A stretch of DNA of 64,000 bases from DATAOG01 sp963753685 (GTDB taxonomy: Bacteria > Pseudomonadota > Alphaproteobacteria > Geminicoccales > Geminicoccaceae). The notes beneath the pieces were generated by a model that saw only the letters and a program-made list of their open reading frames with translations, was not told the DNA's origin and did not search any database. Where the stretch lies: assembly GCA_963753685.1 (NCBI GenBank), contig CAVWDE010000013.1:89982-153981 (forward strand), written 5' to 3'. Made by a program: the position numbers and the translations under genes. The stretch's first letter is position 1. Each line of letters begins with the position of its first letter. Positions 36,911-45,206 of the stretch are shown piece after piece.

Positions 36911-37055
36911 TCAGCGCACCACGTTGCCCGAGCCGGCGATCTGCGTCGTGACGTTCTGATCGCCGGTAACGTTGGCGATCTGGGTGATCCTGTCGCCGCC
37001 CTTCTCCCGGATCTCGCCGACGAGCTTTTCCAGCTCCTCCCGGAACGCCGGTTCG
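36911..37055 (-). pseudogene. Fragment of a protein with a GSGN-type C-terminus
   Basis: On the minus strand the codons from 37055 read SEPAFREELEKLVGEIREKG, then DRITQIANVTGDQNVTTQIA and GSGNVVR, ending at 36911. The coiled first part and the GDxN/GSGN beta repeats are typical of C-termini found beside NTPase or effector-associated domains in bacterial conflict proteins. The upstream sequence is interrupted exactly where MFS-tail repeat copy 3 begins (37056), so the N-terminal part has been replaced. It lies directly downstream of the nuclease gene on the same strand. Confidence 0.4.
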
Positions 37056-37091
37056 GAACGCGCGGTCGCCCGCCTGCGCACCCAGAGCTGA
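37056..37091 (+). repeat. MFS 3'-tail repeat, copy 3 (36-base core)
   Basis: The core matches the end of copies 1 and 2 (GAACGCGCGGTC, then CGCCTGCGCACCCAGAGCTG). It borders the nuclease/HEPN island. Confidence 0.8.
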
Positions 37092-37151
37092 TGGCTCGCT
37101 CTATTCTCGGGGCGTGCGACGGCAGCTGAGACAAAATTAGGCCCGCCTCGC

Positions 37152-38612
37152 TCAGGAAAGCTTGCTCGCGGACGGCCTTCGCCGGCCGTCGATGATGATG
37201 ATCTCGGCGGTCGGGCGACCCGCCTGCGCCTCACGATTCTTCAGCGCAAGGAGCCGCTCGTCCTTCCGGCCCATGCCTCCTACGTCGAGCACAACATAAA
37301 AACCACGGGTTGTCTCCTCGGCCTCCTTATACGTCGCAAGCTGCCTGGTGTAGCCAGCCACCACTTTAGGATTTGTCGAAAGCTTGATCTCGACGAGCAC
37401 GCGACCGTCAAATCCAGAGGACATCTTGAAGTCGACCGGACCGTTTCCGGTGTCGGCTTCGGGCGTGAGATCGAGCTTGTTAGCTTTGCAGTAGGCATAG
37501 GCCACGGCAAAGAATAGCCGCTGCGCCGCCTTCTCGGGCCGGGGCCGTCCCTGGTGGTACAGCTGTTCGGAGAGGCGCCGTTTTTCGAGGAGAAATTGAA
37601 ACTGCCCAATGATCTCCTGAACTACGCGCGCGACCGCCTCGGCATCGGCGTGCTTCGGATCGACGAGCTTGAAAGGCTGCTCGCCCGCAATCGTCTCGGC
37701 GATCCGCGGCCACACAAGCTCGCCAAGGGGATCGCTCGCGAGATCATACGGCTTCGGGTTCGCGCCGCGAAGCAGCTCCAGAAACGTCTCGAACGCGGAC
37801 CGGCTCGAAACGGCCCAGCGTCTCAGCTCCGCTTTGTCCTTGAGCGTTTTTCGACGCCAGATATCGGCAATCTGCCTATTTACTTTTTGCCGAAGGGCCG
37901 CGTTCTTGGCTGCTGCATCTGCCACGTCAGACCAGTCGGTAACGATAGGCAGATTGCGCAGTATGTCCGCCGGAACGAGAATGACGGGGGTCTGTCTGGT
38001 CTCAAACGGGTTCAGCGGAAGATCCGCTTCGTAGCAGTTGCCGTTCTTGAGCGTAAGGGGGACCCGCTTCGTCGGCACGCCCAGAGATTTCAAAACCCGC
38101 TCGTTGAAACTCAGCAGCGCCGGCAGAATGACGTTGGCCGTCATGTCGCTGATGCGGTCTGGCCCGATCCCCTCCTCGAAGACCCCGAGGGCGACGAAGA
38201 GGTCGGGGTCATCAACGCCGAGATCGACGACCGCCTTTGCCGTCTGCATCACCCCGTTGGTGACGAACGGGCCGGAACCGCTGCCGGAGACCGACTGGGC
38301 CCCATAGCCAAGACACGTCCACTTCACTTCAGGAAAATTCATCAGCCTGCGGGCATTCCGCCACGCCACATCCGTGTCGTCCTGCTGTTTGGAAACCCGC
38401 AGCAACTTGATGACCTGCTCGAAGTGCTGTTCATAGATCGCCCGGCCCTCACGCTCGATTTCTTTGTGCGCGCTCTCGGGAATCAGAAACGGATCGATGA
38501 AGAGCCTTGTGTCGACGTTGAGAGTCGGGTCGAGGACTCCGGCCCGCGCCAGGGCTGCGTCTGGAATTCCGAAGTGATCCGAGAAGCGAACAGGGTTCCT
38601 GATCTTTGCCAT
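37152..38612 (-). CDS. Probable PD-(D/E)XK nuclease-domain protein, defence candidate
   Basis: A 486-residue protein from ATG 38612 with GAGGGGA upstream. The C-terminal 95 residues look like a PD-(D/E)XK nuclease: D394 in PVDFKMSSGFDG, E408-I-K410 in VLVEIKLS, and then Q424 in YTRQLATYKEAE, the order and spacing seen in restriction-type endonucleases. The first 390 residues are of unknown fold (HFGIPDAALARAGVLDPTLN, GVFEEGIGPDRISDMTANVI). It sits 10 bases downstream of the HEPN gene in an island with more A/T than its surroundings, so the two probably act together, for example as an abortive-infection or restriction system. The function is inferred, not proven. Confidence 0.7.
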   Translation of the reverse strand: MAKIRNPVRFSDHFGIPDAALARAGVLDPTLNVDTRLFIDPFLIPESAHKEIEREGRAIYEQHFEQVIKLLRVSKQQDDTDVAWRNARRLMNFPEVKWTCLGYGAQSVSGSGSGPFVTNGVMQTAKAVVDLGVDDPDLFVALGVFEEGIGPDRISDMTANVILPALLSFNERVLKSLGVPTKRVPLTLKNGNCYEADLPLNPFETRQTPVILVPADILRNLPIVTDWSDVADAAAKNAALRQKVNRQIADIWRRKTLKDKAELRRWAVSSRSAFETFLELLRGANPKPYDLASDPLGELVWPRIAETIAGEQPFKLVDPKHADAEAVARVVQEIIGQFQFLLEKRRLSEQLYHQGRPRPEKAAQRLFFAVAYAYCKANKLDLTPEADTGNGPVDFKMSSGFDGRVLVEIKLSTNPKVVAGYTRQLATYKEAEETTRGFYVVLDVGGMGRKDERLLALKNREAQAGRPTAEIIIIDGRRRPSASKLS

Positions 38613-38622
38613 CAGAGTCCCC

Positions 38623-39429
38623 TCACACTCTCGGCGGTATGTGCGAAGCGTCGAGGCGACGATGGATCAGGGACACGAGCGAAAGGAGGTCCTCGGCATC
38701 CTCCTTGCTGATGGACCAGTGTATCCGCGCCTCGTGAGCGGTAGGGTTGCGAAACATGCCGAAGGTGCCCCTCACGAGGTTGGCGAAGCCCTTCTGCTCG
38801 CTTCTGTGACTTTCCGTGGCGAAGGGATTCACCGCGACCATCGGAGGGCTGCCCGACAAGGCCCGATCGATCAGGGTCCCGCCGTCGTCGGTTAGGCCTG
38901 TTTTCAATCTGATCTTGTCGGCGACGCTCTTTACCGCTTCGAGGACGGCGTGAAAGTAGTCGTCGGCCAGAAGTTCGGCCTTGCAAAAGCGCAAAACATC
39001 AGGGTGGACGCCGCGTGCCGCCAGATCGGCACGCAGCTCTTGCGCCCGCCGCTGCGCTTCGCCGATGGTCCGGACTTTATCCGCCATGCTAAGCGTGCCG
39101 TCCTCGTCAACGCACAGCCCCGCAAAGGCGAGCGCGCGGTTCAGGTTCGCCCGCAGGGGCTCGAAACGCTCCGGCATTCTCGCGAAGCGCTCCGGTTTCA
39201 TGGCATGGCGGATAAACCCGAGAATACGTGTACGATCCTGGCGCTGGTTCTGCTCCCGCGCGAAAGCATTATAGAGCCGGTGGCGCTTGGTTATTGCAGG
39301 GTTCGGATCGGCCATCTCGCATGACGCTAGAAGGTGCGCAATCTCAGAACCGGTCAGCCCGTCTGCAGTGTCTCCGAGAGCGCCCGCAATGGCCTCGAGT
39401 TGGCTTTGTGTGAAGACCGGCTTACTCAC
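38623..39429 (-). CDS. TIGR02391-like protein with HEPN RNase motif, defence candidate
   Basis: A 268-residue protein. GTG at 39429 (MSKPVFTQSQLEA) is chosen; a TTG at 39477 would add 16 residues. The C-terminal domain shows the ymh/TIGR02391 pattern: DDYFHAVLEAVKSVADKIR, then SEQKGFANLVRGTFGMFRNP. R227-NPTA-H232 is an Rx4H motif, the catalytic signature of HEPN RNases. The N-terminal 90 residues (LTGSEIAHLLASCEMADPNP) form a separate helical domain found in other phage-resistance genes as far as I recall. It is the upstream gene of a two-gene operon with the nuclease. Confidence 0.75.
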   Translation of the reverse strand: MSKPVFTQSQLEAIAGALGDTADGLTGSEIAHLLASCEMADPNPAITKRHRLYNAFAREQNQRQDRTRILGFIRHAMKPERFARMPERFEPLRANLNRALAFAGLCVDEDGTLSMADKVRTIGEAQRRAQELRADLAARGVHPDVLRFCKAELLADDYFHAVLEAVKSVADKIRLKTGLTDDGGTLIDRALSGSPPMVAVNPFATESHRSEQKGFANLVRGTFGMFRNPTAHEARIHWSISKEDAEDLLSLVSLIHRRLDASHIPPRV

Positions 39430-39477
39430 ATCAACCGCCTTTAACTTGCCACGCGAGGAAGTTGCCGGAGCCGTCAA

Positions 39478-40157
39478 CCGCTGCCTGCTGTTCCATCGGA
39501 AGGCGCAATTTCGCTCAAATCACCTCCACGCACGGTTCCATGCTACCCCGGATTTCCGCCCGACGCGAGTGCTTCCCGATCCATTCGCGCCTGCACCGCA
39601 CGCCTCATGCGCCACATGTCACACTTCCGTGCCCCCTGTCGCCTGGGGAGTCGCATCAACCGCCTCTCAATTCATCGCGTTTACTTATCGCTACTGTCCG
39701 GTTCGGAAATGATGCCAAAATTCACGATTCAGTAAATGCCAATGCAAAACAAGTATAGATAACTATTACTTGATCAACTCTACGATTGATGCGCGCTTGA
39801 TACGATGGATTTAGCGGTTTGACTTGCCAGCGGGTGCGCCACATGTGAGTTAAACGCGCCGCACTTGTGCGCCACCATCAAGCAAAACATGCGACAGATC
39901 CGGCCTGTCGCAAGTCAACCGTTCACGCTTCGTCCGCCCGCCGGACAGTGTCGGTCATGATCTGGCCGCAGTGGACTGGATGAGATCAGAGAGACGGCGT
40001 CCGTCCGTCTGGCTACGAGGCATCGAAAGATAGCTATTGCTGCGCCGGTCATTGGTCGTTGATTGGCGGCCACAGCACGCCGGCAGCCCGATCGGGCTTC
40101 AAGTCGAGGCCCATGGAATACTTTCAGGATCAAGCGGATGGAGCCTGTTCACCCGCT
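39478..40157. other. A/T-rich intergenic region upstream of the HEPN/nuclease operon
   Basis: No gene is supported. 39700-39910 is markedly richer in A and T than the flanks, with stretches such as AACAAGTATAGATAACTATT. The promoter of the HEPN operon is probably at the left part of this region. The word GCGCCACATGT occurs at about 39610 and 39836. No terminal repeats or integrase were found. A minus-strand frame at 39915-40133 reads poorly. Confidence 0.4.
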
Positions 40158-42593
40158 TCAGGCGCGCAACCTCAGGTTGTGTGGATCGTAGGGTGATTCC
40201 GGGATCACGGTCACCCGGCGCGTCTCGCCGAGGATGTCCATCGAGAGCTCGGTGCCAGGTTCGGAAAGCTCGGGGCGGACCATGGCCAGCGCCAGCGATT
40301 TGCCCAGGCGGAAGCCGTAGTTGCCGCCGGTCGCGCGCCCGACCAGTTTTTTCGCACTGTAGATCGGGTTGTTGCCGAGGGCGTCGGCATCGGCCACGTC
40401 GTGGACTTCCAGGGTCACGAAAGTGTTGGAAAAACCCCGCTCGCGCCAGCGCACGAGCGCGTCACGGCCGATGAAGTCGCCCTTGTTGGGATGCACGAAG
40501 CGATCGAGGCCGGACTCGTAGGCCGCGTACTCGATCGACAGCTCGGTGCCGATCAGCCGGTAGGACTTTTCCACGCGAAGGGAATCCATGGCGCGGATGC
40601 CGAAGGGCTTGAGGCCGAGGTCCGCGCCGGCCGCCATCAGGGCATCGAAGATGTGGTTCTGGTACTCGAGCCCGTGGTGCAATTCCCACCCGAGCTCGCC
40701 CACGAAATTGACCCGGAGCGCCTTGGTCGGCGCCAGGCCGACCGTGATCTCCTGAGCCGTCAGCCAGGGGAAGGCGCAAGTGGAAAAGTCGGCCTCGCTG
40801 ACCCGCTGCAACAGCTCGCGCGACCTGGGGCCGGCCACCACCAGGACGCCGATCGCGCCCGTGAGGTTCTGGAACTGGACCGAGCCGTCGCCCGGCATGT
40901 GCTTCATGACCCAGTCGTGGTCGAGCCGCTGCCAGGCACCGGCCGACACGAGATAAAAGCTTTCCGGCCCTTCGCGCAGGATCGTGAACTCGGAGTGCAC
41001 GCCGCCCCGGCTGTTGAGCGCGTGGCAAAGGTGCACGCGGCCGATTTTTGCCGGGATGCGGTTGGCGACCAGGTGGTCCAGGAACGCTGCGGCCCCGGGG
41101 CCGGAAACCCTTGCCTTGGCGAACGCGGTCATGTCGAGCAGGCCTACGTTCTCCTGGACGTTCCAGCACTCGGCGCCGACATGCTCGAACCATTTCGAGC
41201 GGCGGAACGACCAGTCATCGACCGGCGGCGTGCCCGCGGGTGCGAACCAGTTCGGGCGCTCCCAGCCGAACTTCTGGCCGAACACGGCACCGAGTTCCTT
41301 CATCCGCTCGTAGCAGGGAGCCGTCCGCAAAGGCCGGCCGGCCGGGCGTTCCTCGTCCGGGTAGTGGATCACGAACACGTGGGCGTAGGCTTCCTCGTTC
41401 TTGGCCTTGAGGTAGGCCTTGGTCGCATAGTCGCCGAAGCGGCGCGGGTCGACCCCCAGCATGTCGATCGTGGGCTCGCCCTCGACGATCCATTCCGCCA
41501 GCTGCCAGCCGGCGCCGCCGGCCGCGGTGATGCCGAAGCTGTGGCCCTCGTTCAACCAGAAGTTGTGCAAGCCCCAGGCGGGGCCGACGATCGGGCTGCC
41601 GTCCGGGGTATAGGGAATCGCGCCGTTGTAGACCCGCTTCACCCCGACCTCGCCGAACGCCGGCACGCGATGGATCGCGGCCTCGATATGCGGCGTCAGG
41701 CGCTCGAGGTCGTCTGCGAAGAGCTCGTACTCGGCATCCTCGCGCGGGCCGTCCGGGTAGCAGCAGGGGGCGCCCTTCTCGTACGGCCCGAGCAGCAGCC
41801 CGCCCGCCTCCTCGCGCAGGTACCAGGAGCCGTCGCTCTCGCGCAGCACCCCCATCTCGGGCAGGCCCTGCGCGTGACGCGCGACGATCTCGGGATGCGG
41901 CTCGGTCACGATATACTGGTGCTCGACCGGGATCACCGGGATGTCGAGCCCGACCATGGCGCCGGTCCGGCGCGCGAAATTGCCGGAGGCGCTGACCACG
42001 TGCTCGGCCAGGATGTCGCCCTGGTCGGTCTGGACCAGCCAGTCGCCCGACGGCTTGCGGGTGATGCCGGTGACCCTGGTCTGGCGGTAGATCTCGGCGC
42101 CGCCCTGGCGCGCGCCCCGGGCCAGCGCCTGGGTGACGTCGGCCGGCTGGATGTAGCCGTCCTCGGGGTGCCGGATCGCGCCGACGATGCCGTCTGTGTT
42201 GCAGAGCGGCCAGATCTCCTTGACCTGTCTGGCGGTCAGGAACTCGACCTCAACGCCGATCGTCTCGGCCACGCCCGCGTATTGATGATACTCGTCCATG
42301 CGGTCCCGGTTGAGGGCGAGGCGGATGTTCGAGACCTTCGCGAAGCCGACGTTCTGGCCGGTCTCCGCCTCGAGGCTCTGGTAGAGGGCGACCGAGTGCT
42401 TGTGGATCTGGCCGACCGAATAGCTCATGTTGAACAACGGCAAGAGGCCCGCGGCATGCCAGGTCGAGCCGGAGGTCAGCTCCTTGCGCTCGACCAGCAC
42501 GACGTCCGACCAGCCCTTTTTCGTGAGGTGATAGAGCGTCGCGACCCCGACCGCGCCGCCGCCGATCACCACCACCCGCGCCTGCGTCTTCAT
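40158..42593 (-). CDS. Dimethylglycine/sarcosine dehydrogenase-like flavoprotein (DAO-GcvT fusion)
   Basis: An 811-residue protein. The N-terminal FAD domain begins VVVIGGGAVGVATLYHL, and H46 in GSTWHAAGL is the position of covalent flavin attachment in dimethylglycine dehydrogenases. The FAD-oxidoreductase cap (about 370-430) and GcvT folate-binding domains (about 440-810: RVSGPGAAAFLDHLVANRIP, ALRVNFVGELGWELHHGLEY) follow. Such enzymes demethylate N-methylated glycines and pass the one-carbon unit to tetrahydrofolate. The SoxAG genes at the far right and the cupin/SMP-30 neighbours fit a methylamine or betaine catabolic background. It starts at ATG 42593. Confidence 0.9.
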   Translation of the reverse strand: MKTQARVVVIGGGAVGVATLYHLTKKGWSDVVLVERKELTSGSTWHAAGLLPLFNMSYSVGQIHKHSVALYQSLEAETGQNVGFAKVSNIRLALNRDRMDEYHQYAGVAETIGVEVEFLTARQVKEIWPLCNTDGIVGAIRHPEDGYIQPADVTQALARGARQGGAEIYRQTRVTGITRKPSGDWLVQTDQGDILAEHVVSASGNFARRTGAMVGLDIPVIPVEHQYIVTEPHPEIVARHAQGLPEMGVLRESDGSWYLREEAGGLLLGPYEKGAPCCYPDGPREDAEYELFADDLERLTPHIEAAIHRVPAFGEVGVKRVYNGAIPYTPDGSPIVGPAWGLHNFWLNEGHSFGITAAGGAGWQLAEWIVEGEPTIDMLGVDPRRFGDYATKAYLKAKNEEAYAHVFVIHYPDEERPAGRPLRTAPCYERMKELGAVFGQKFGWERPNWFAPAGTPPVDDWSFRRSKWFEHVGAECWNVQENVGLLDMTAFAKARVSGPGAAAFLDHLVANRIPAKIGRVHLCHALNSRGGVHSEFTILREGPESFYLVSAGAWQRLDHDWVMKHMPGDGSVQFQNLTGAIGVLVVAGPRSRELLQRVSEADFSTCAFPWLTAQEITVGLAPTKALRVNFVGELGWELHHGLEYQNHIFDALMAAGADLGLKPFGIRAMDSLRVEKSYRLIGTELSIEYAAYESGLDRFVHPNKGDFIGRDALVRWRERGFSNTFVTLEVHDVADADALGNNPIYSAKKLVGRATGGNYGFRLGKSLALAMVRPELSEPGTELSMDILGETRRVTVIPESPYDPHNLRLRA

Positions 42594-42693
42594 GACCAGC
42601 CCCCGCTCTGCCGCCTCGTCCAGCGCCGCCCCGCCTTTCTAGCGCCGCACCATACCGCCGCCTTGGCCCAGGCGTCCAACCCTTGCCCCAGAG
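42553..42693. repeat. Duplicated 5' gene segment, copy A
   Basis: Covers the first codons of the dehydrogenase and about 100 bases upstream. It matches 44022-44147: both contain the MK-QARVV coding start, CCATAC..TGCC-type spacing and the identical GGCGTCCAACCCTTG (42671-42685 here). Confidence 0.75.
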
Positions 42694-42880
42694 CGGCACG
42701 GACAGGCGCACCCCAGCTCGCAACGATGGAATGGCATCTCCGACAGGCTTGAACCGGCGTACCGCGCGCATTCTCGAGGGCGATGCGTGCTGGTCCGGGA
42801 TGGTGAAGCCGAGCGCTGCCGAGGCTTGAATGCGATGCCTCGCCGAGCCAGGTATCGAGCAGCAGCTGGTCTGCTAGCCG

Positions 42881-43087
42881 TCAATCCTTGCCTTCGAAGC
42901 CGGCGAGGATGTCGGCCGGCAAAGGCGCGTCGAAGTTGTCGGCGACCCGGACCTTGCCTTCCCAGCCGCCAGGCTCGCGGAGTTCGCCACGGCTGGCCGA
43001 CGGCATCAACCGCGCCCTGGGCTTGCCTGCCTTGGCGATCGCGCGCACGAAAGCCTCGCCGGGCGGCCGACCGTGGTGTCGCGGCAA
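42881..43087 (-). pseudogene. Decayed Phd-like antitoxin fragment
   Basis: The minus-strand frame ending at 42881 reads IAKAGKPRARLMPSASRG, then GWEGKVRVADNFDAPLPADI and LAGFEGKD. This is the usual C-terminal two-thirds of a Phd/YefM-type antitoxin of the VapC-partner group. The N-terminal DNA-binding helix is absent, replaced by PRHHGRPPGEAFV, and no toxin follows. It lies between the dehydrogenase and the SMP-30 gene and is probably a relic of a lost toxin-antitoxin locus. Confidence 0.55.
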
Positions 43088-43092
43088 GGCCG

Positions 43093-43974
43093 CTATTCGT
43101 TGGCGATCGCGTAGACCTTGCCCTTGTAGGGGGCGTTCTGCTTGTCGTCGACCGCCATCACGTAAACGGTCTTGCCGTCGGGGCTGAAGGTGAGGTTGGG
43201 CGCCGCCGGCGAGGGGACTTCGAGCTTGCGCACTAGCTTGCCCTCGGTCGTGATCACGAGGATGCGCCCGGCGCTGTACTGGCCGATGTAGAGATTGCCG
43301 TCGGGGCCGAGCTTGATGCCATCGGGGTAGGCGCCCTCCGGCTCGCCCAAGGCGGTCAGCCTGACGAACAGCCGCCGGTCGGTCAGACTGCCGTCCGCCT
43401 GGACCGCGAAGGTGATCACGCGCCCGGCCTCGGACTCGTTGACGTAGAGGAGCTTGCCGTCGGCCGCGAGCTGGATGCCGTTGGCATAGTGCAGGTCATC
43501 CGCGACCGGCGTCAGCGTGCCATCGGCGCTCAGATGATAAACCTTGCCGACGATCGGCGCGCTTTCCCAGGGTCCAGATGCGGTGACATAGGCGCCGCCA
43601 TGGCCGTCCGACGTTTCATCATTGGGGCCCTGCAGCGCGGCCCCGGTCGAATCCTTGTCCCAGACCCGCTCGGTCTTGCCGTCGGCGTTGAGCTTCACAT
43701 AGCTGCCATTGTCGTAGCAGGTCACCAGCATGCCGTCCCCGAGCGGCATCACCGCTGACGGGCCGCAACCATCCTGGGTCCAGAGCGCACGGTTCGACGT
43801 CCCGTCCCAGACGCTCACCCGGTTGCCGCCATATTCGGCGTAGGTGAGCTTGCCATCGGCCCAGAACGGACCTTCGGGAAAGGCCGCATCGCCATTGATG
43901 ACCTTGGCCTCGCCGGCCCAGAGCGGCGCGGAAAAGCTCACGAAGCAGGATAGAATCAGAGCTGCGAGGCGCAC
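43093..43974 (-). CDS. Exported SMP-30/gluconolactonase-like beta-propeller
   Basis: A 293-residue protein from GTG 43974, giving a signal peptide LAALILSCFVSFSAPLWAG. The propeller blades show GDAAFPEGPFWADGKLTYAE (with the metal-ligand Glu), LQGPNDETSDGHGGAYVTAS, YANGIQLAADGKLLYVNESE and YPDGIKLGPDGNLYIGQY (Asn/Asp ligands). Periplasmic sugar-lactone hydrolysis is the likely role. An alternative ATG at 44058 would add MKNQARVVIGGGVASG, a copy of the dehydrogenase N-terminus, and hide the signal peptide, so I prefer the shorter start. Confidence 0.85.
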   Translation of the reverse strand: MRLAALILSCFVSFSAPLWAGEAKVINGDAAFPEGPFWADGKLTYAEYGGNRVSVWDGTSNRALWTQDGCGPSAVMPLGDGMLVTCYDNGSYVKLNADGKTERVWDKDSTGAALQGPNDETSDGHGGAYVTASGPWESAPIVGKVYHLSADGTLTPVADDLHYANGIQLAADGKLLYVNESEAGRVITFAVQADGSLTDRRLFVRLTALGEPEGAYPDGIKLGPDGNLYIGQYSAGRILVITTEGKLVRKLEVPSPAAPNLTFSPDGKTVYVMAVDDKQNAPYKGKVYAIANE

Positions 43975-44021
43975 ATGGCCGCGACCCTGATGGTTCCGAC
44001 TGCTCCAAGATCCTGACGCCA

Positions 44022-44147
44022 CGCCGCCGCCGATCACCACCCGCGCCTGGTTCTTCATGACCGCCTCCCGCTGCGCCTGCCGCAAACCTTCGCAGCATCT
44101 TAACCATACCTCTGCCTTGCCCGGGGCGTCCAACCCTTGTCGCCGAG
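44022..44147. repeat. Duplicated 5' gene segment, copy B
   Basis: Matches copy A around the dehydrogenase start: the GATCACCACC..CGCGCCTG-TTCTTCATGACC block, and GGCGTCCAACCCTTG at 44125-44139. It places a foreign start codon and possibly a promoter (TTGGAC, 19 bases, TATGGT) in front of the SMP-30 gene. Confidence 0.75.
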
Positions 44148-44259
44148 CGCCACCGTCGGCGGGACCCACCATATTCCCACGGAACGACGATCCCGGACCC
44201 CACAGGGCCCCAGGAACGGACCAGAACCGGCGGCCCGCAACCGGGCGCCGGCTTGCGGT

Positions 44260-44880
44260 TCACTCGAACTTGGCCGGCGAAGAGAACGGCTTGGTGGCAT
44301 CCACCACGAACATGACCAGCGCACTCAGATCGCTCGTGCCGCTGCTGGAGACTTCCATTGCCATGCCGGCGCCATGTCCCGGCATCGCCTGGCCAGCCTC
44401 GACATGGATCACGCCGGACGGCGTCTTCTGGCCCAGCTGGCCGGTCAGCACGTAGAAGGTTTCGGAGCCCGGATGGTTATGCACCGGCGTCTTGACCCCG
44501 GGCGGTCCGCTCGCGTGATTGATGCGCAGCAGATACTCGGGCGCGCTGATCGTGGGCACGGGCCCGATCTCGGCGACCTCGGCGGCGCCGGGCGTCGAGC
44601 CGCCTTTGGGGCCGAGCGTGAACAGCCAGACCTTGCCCGCGACGTCCGCGGCCAGGGACGCCGGGCCCGCGGCGGCCTGCGCCTTTGCGAGCGTGGGAAA
44701 ATTCTCGATCCGCCAGTACAGCGGTCCGGCCGGCAGTTGCTTGAGCTTCTTCTCGGCGACCTTCTTGATGACGAATTTCTGTTGCGCCGTGGCGGTGGAC
44801 GGCGCCACCCACAGGCCCATCACACCTAGCGACAGCGCCAGGACGATGATGCGCCGGGCACTGGGCATTCGCAGGTTCAT
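44260..44880 (-). CDS. Exported cupin-domain protein
   Basis: A 206-residue protein from ATG 44880 with AGGAGGAC upstream. It has a signal peptide (RRIIVLALSLGVMGLWVAPS, cleaved near ATA-Q). The cupin motif 1 is VKTPVHNHPGSETFYVLTGQ (two His and a Glu as metal ligands), and motif 2 with its last His is around AGQAMPGHGAGMAM. It may be a periplasmic metal-dependent sensor or enzyme. It is the first of three minus-strand genes with the SMP-30 protein and the dehydrogenase, but 200-base gaps separate them. Confidence 0.82.
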   Translation of the reverse strand: MNLRMPSARRIIVLALSLGVMGLWVAPSTATAQQKFVIKKVAEKKLKQLPAGPLYWRIENFPTLAKAQAAAGPASLAADVAGKVWLFTLGPKGGSTPGAAEVAEIGPVPTISAPEYLLRINHASGPPGVKTPVHNHPGSETFYVLTGQLGQKTPSGVIHVEAGQAMPGHGAGMAMEVSSSGTSDLSALVMFVVDATKPFSSPAKFE

Positions 44881-45206
44881 CCCTGTCCTCCTGGAATTGA
44901 TCGTCCGGGCTCGCCGCTGCGAGGCCCGGCCATGCCGCGACTTTCTCAGTCTCCCAACGTGGAACAGACGCAACCTTGGCCGCCTGGCCGGCGGTTGCCG
45001 CAATAGAGAAACTCGCTCCCATCCTTTCCAAGTGAATTTTCGCTAATGATTGAAGCGCTGGGGTCAAATGTCGCGGGCCATCGCAGCGACCACCTCGAGC
45101 GAGGCTGGCACCGGAGAACACCGGGCGGCTCGCGTTGACGGCCGGGCCGGCTGGTATAGGATGGCGCGAAACGGCGCCCGCGGGCGGCCAGGGGGGAAGG
45201 AATGGC
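44881..45206. other. Intergenic between divergent cupin and enolase-superfamily genes
   Basis: No gene seen. TTGACG at about 45136 with TATAGG 14 bases later could be a promoter for the plus-strand gene, but the spacing is short. GGGGGGAAGG serves as ribosome binding site for 45207. Confidence 0.35.

Noticed and set aside
39605..39850. Short repeated word GCGCCACATGT in the A/T-rich region as a possible CRISPR or origin
   Set aside because: There are only two full copies at irregular spacing, with no spacer structure and no DnaA-box cluster.
40401..42752. A 783-residue plus-strand open frame opposite the dehydrogenase
   Set aside because: It is an antisense shadow, with no ribosome binding site or motif.
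45136..45162. TTGACG..TATAGG as a firm promoter of the second enolase-superfamily gene
   Set aside because: The spacer is only 14 bases, so it is kept as a weak possibility.
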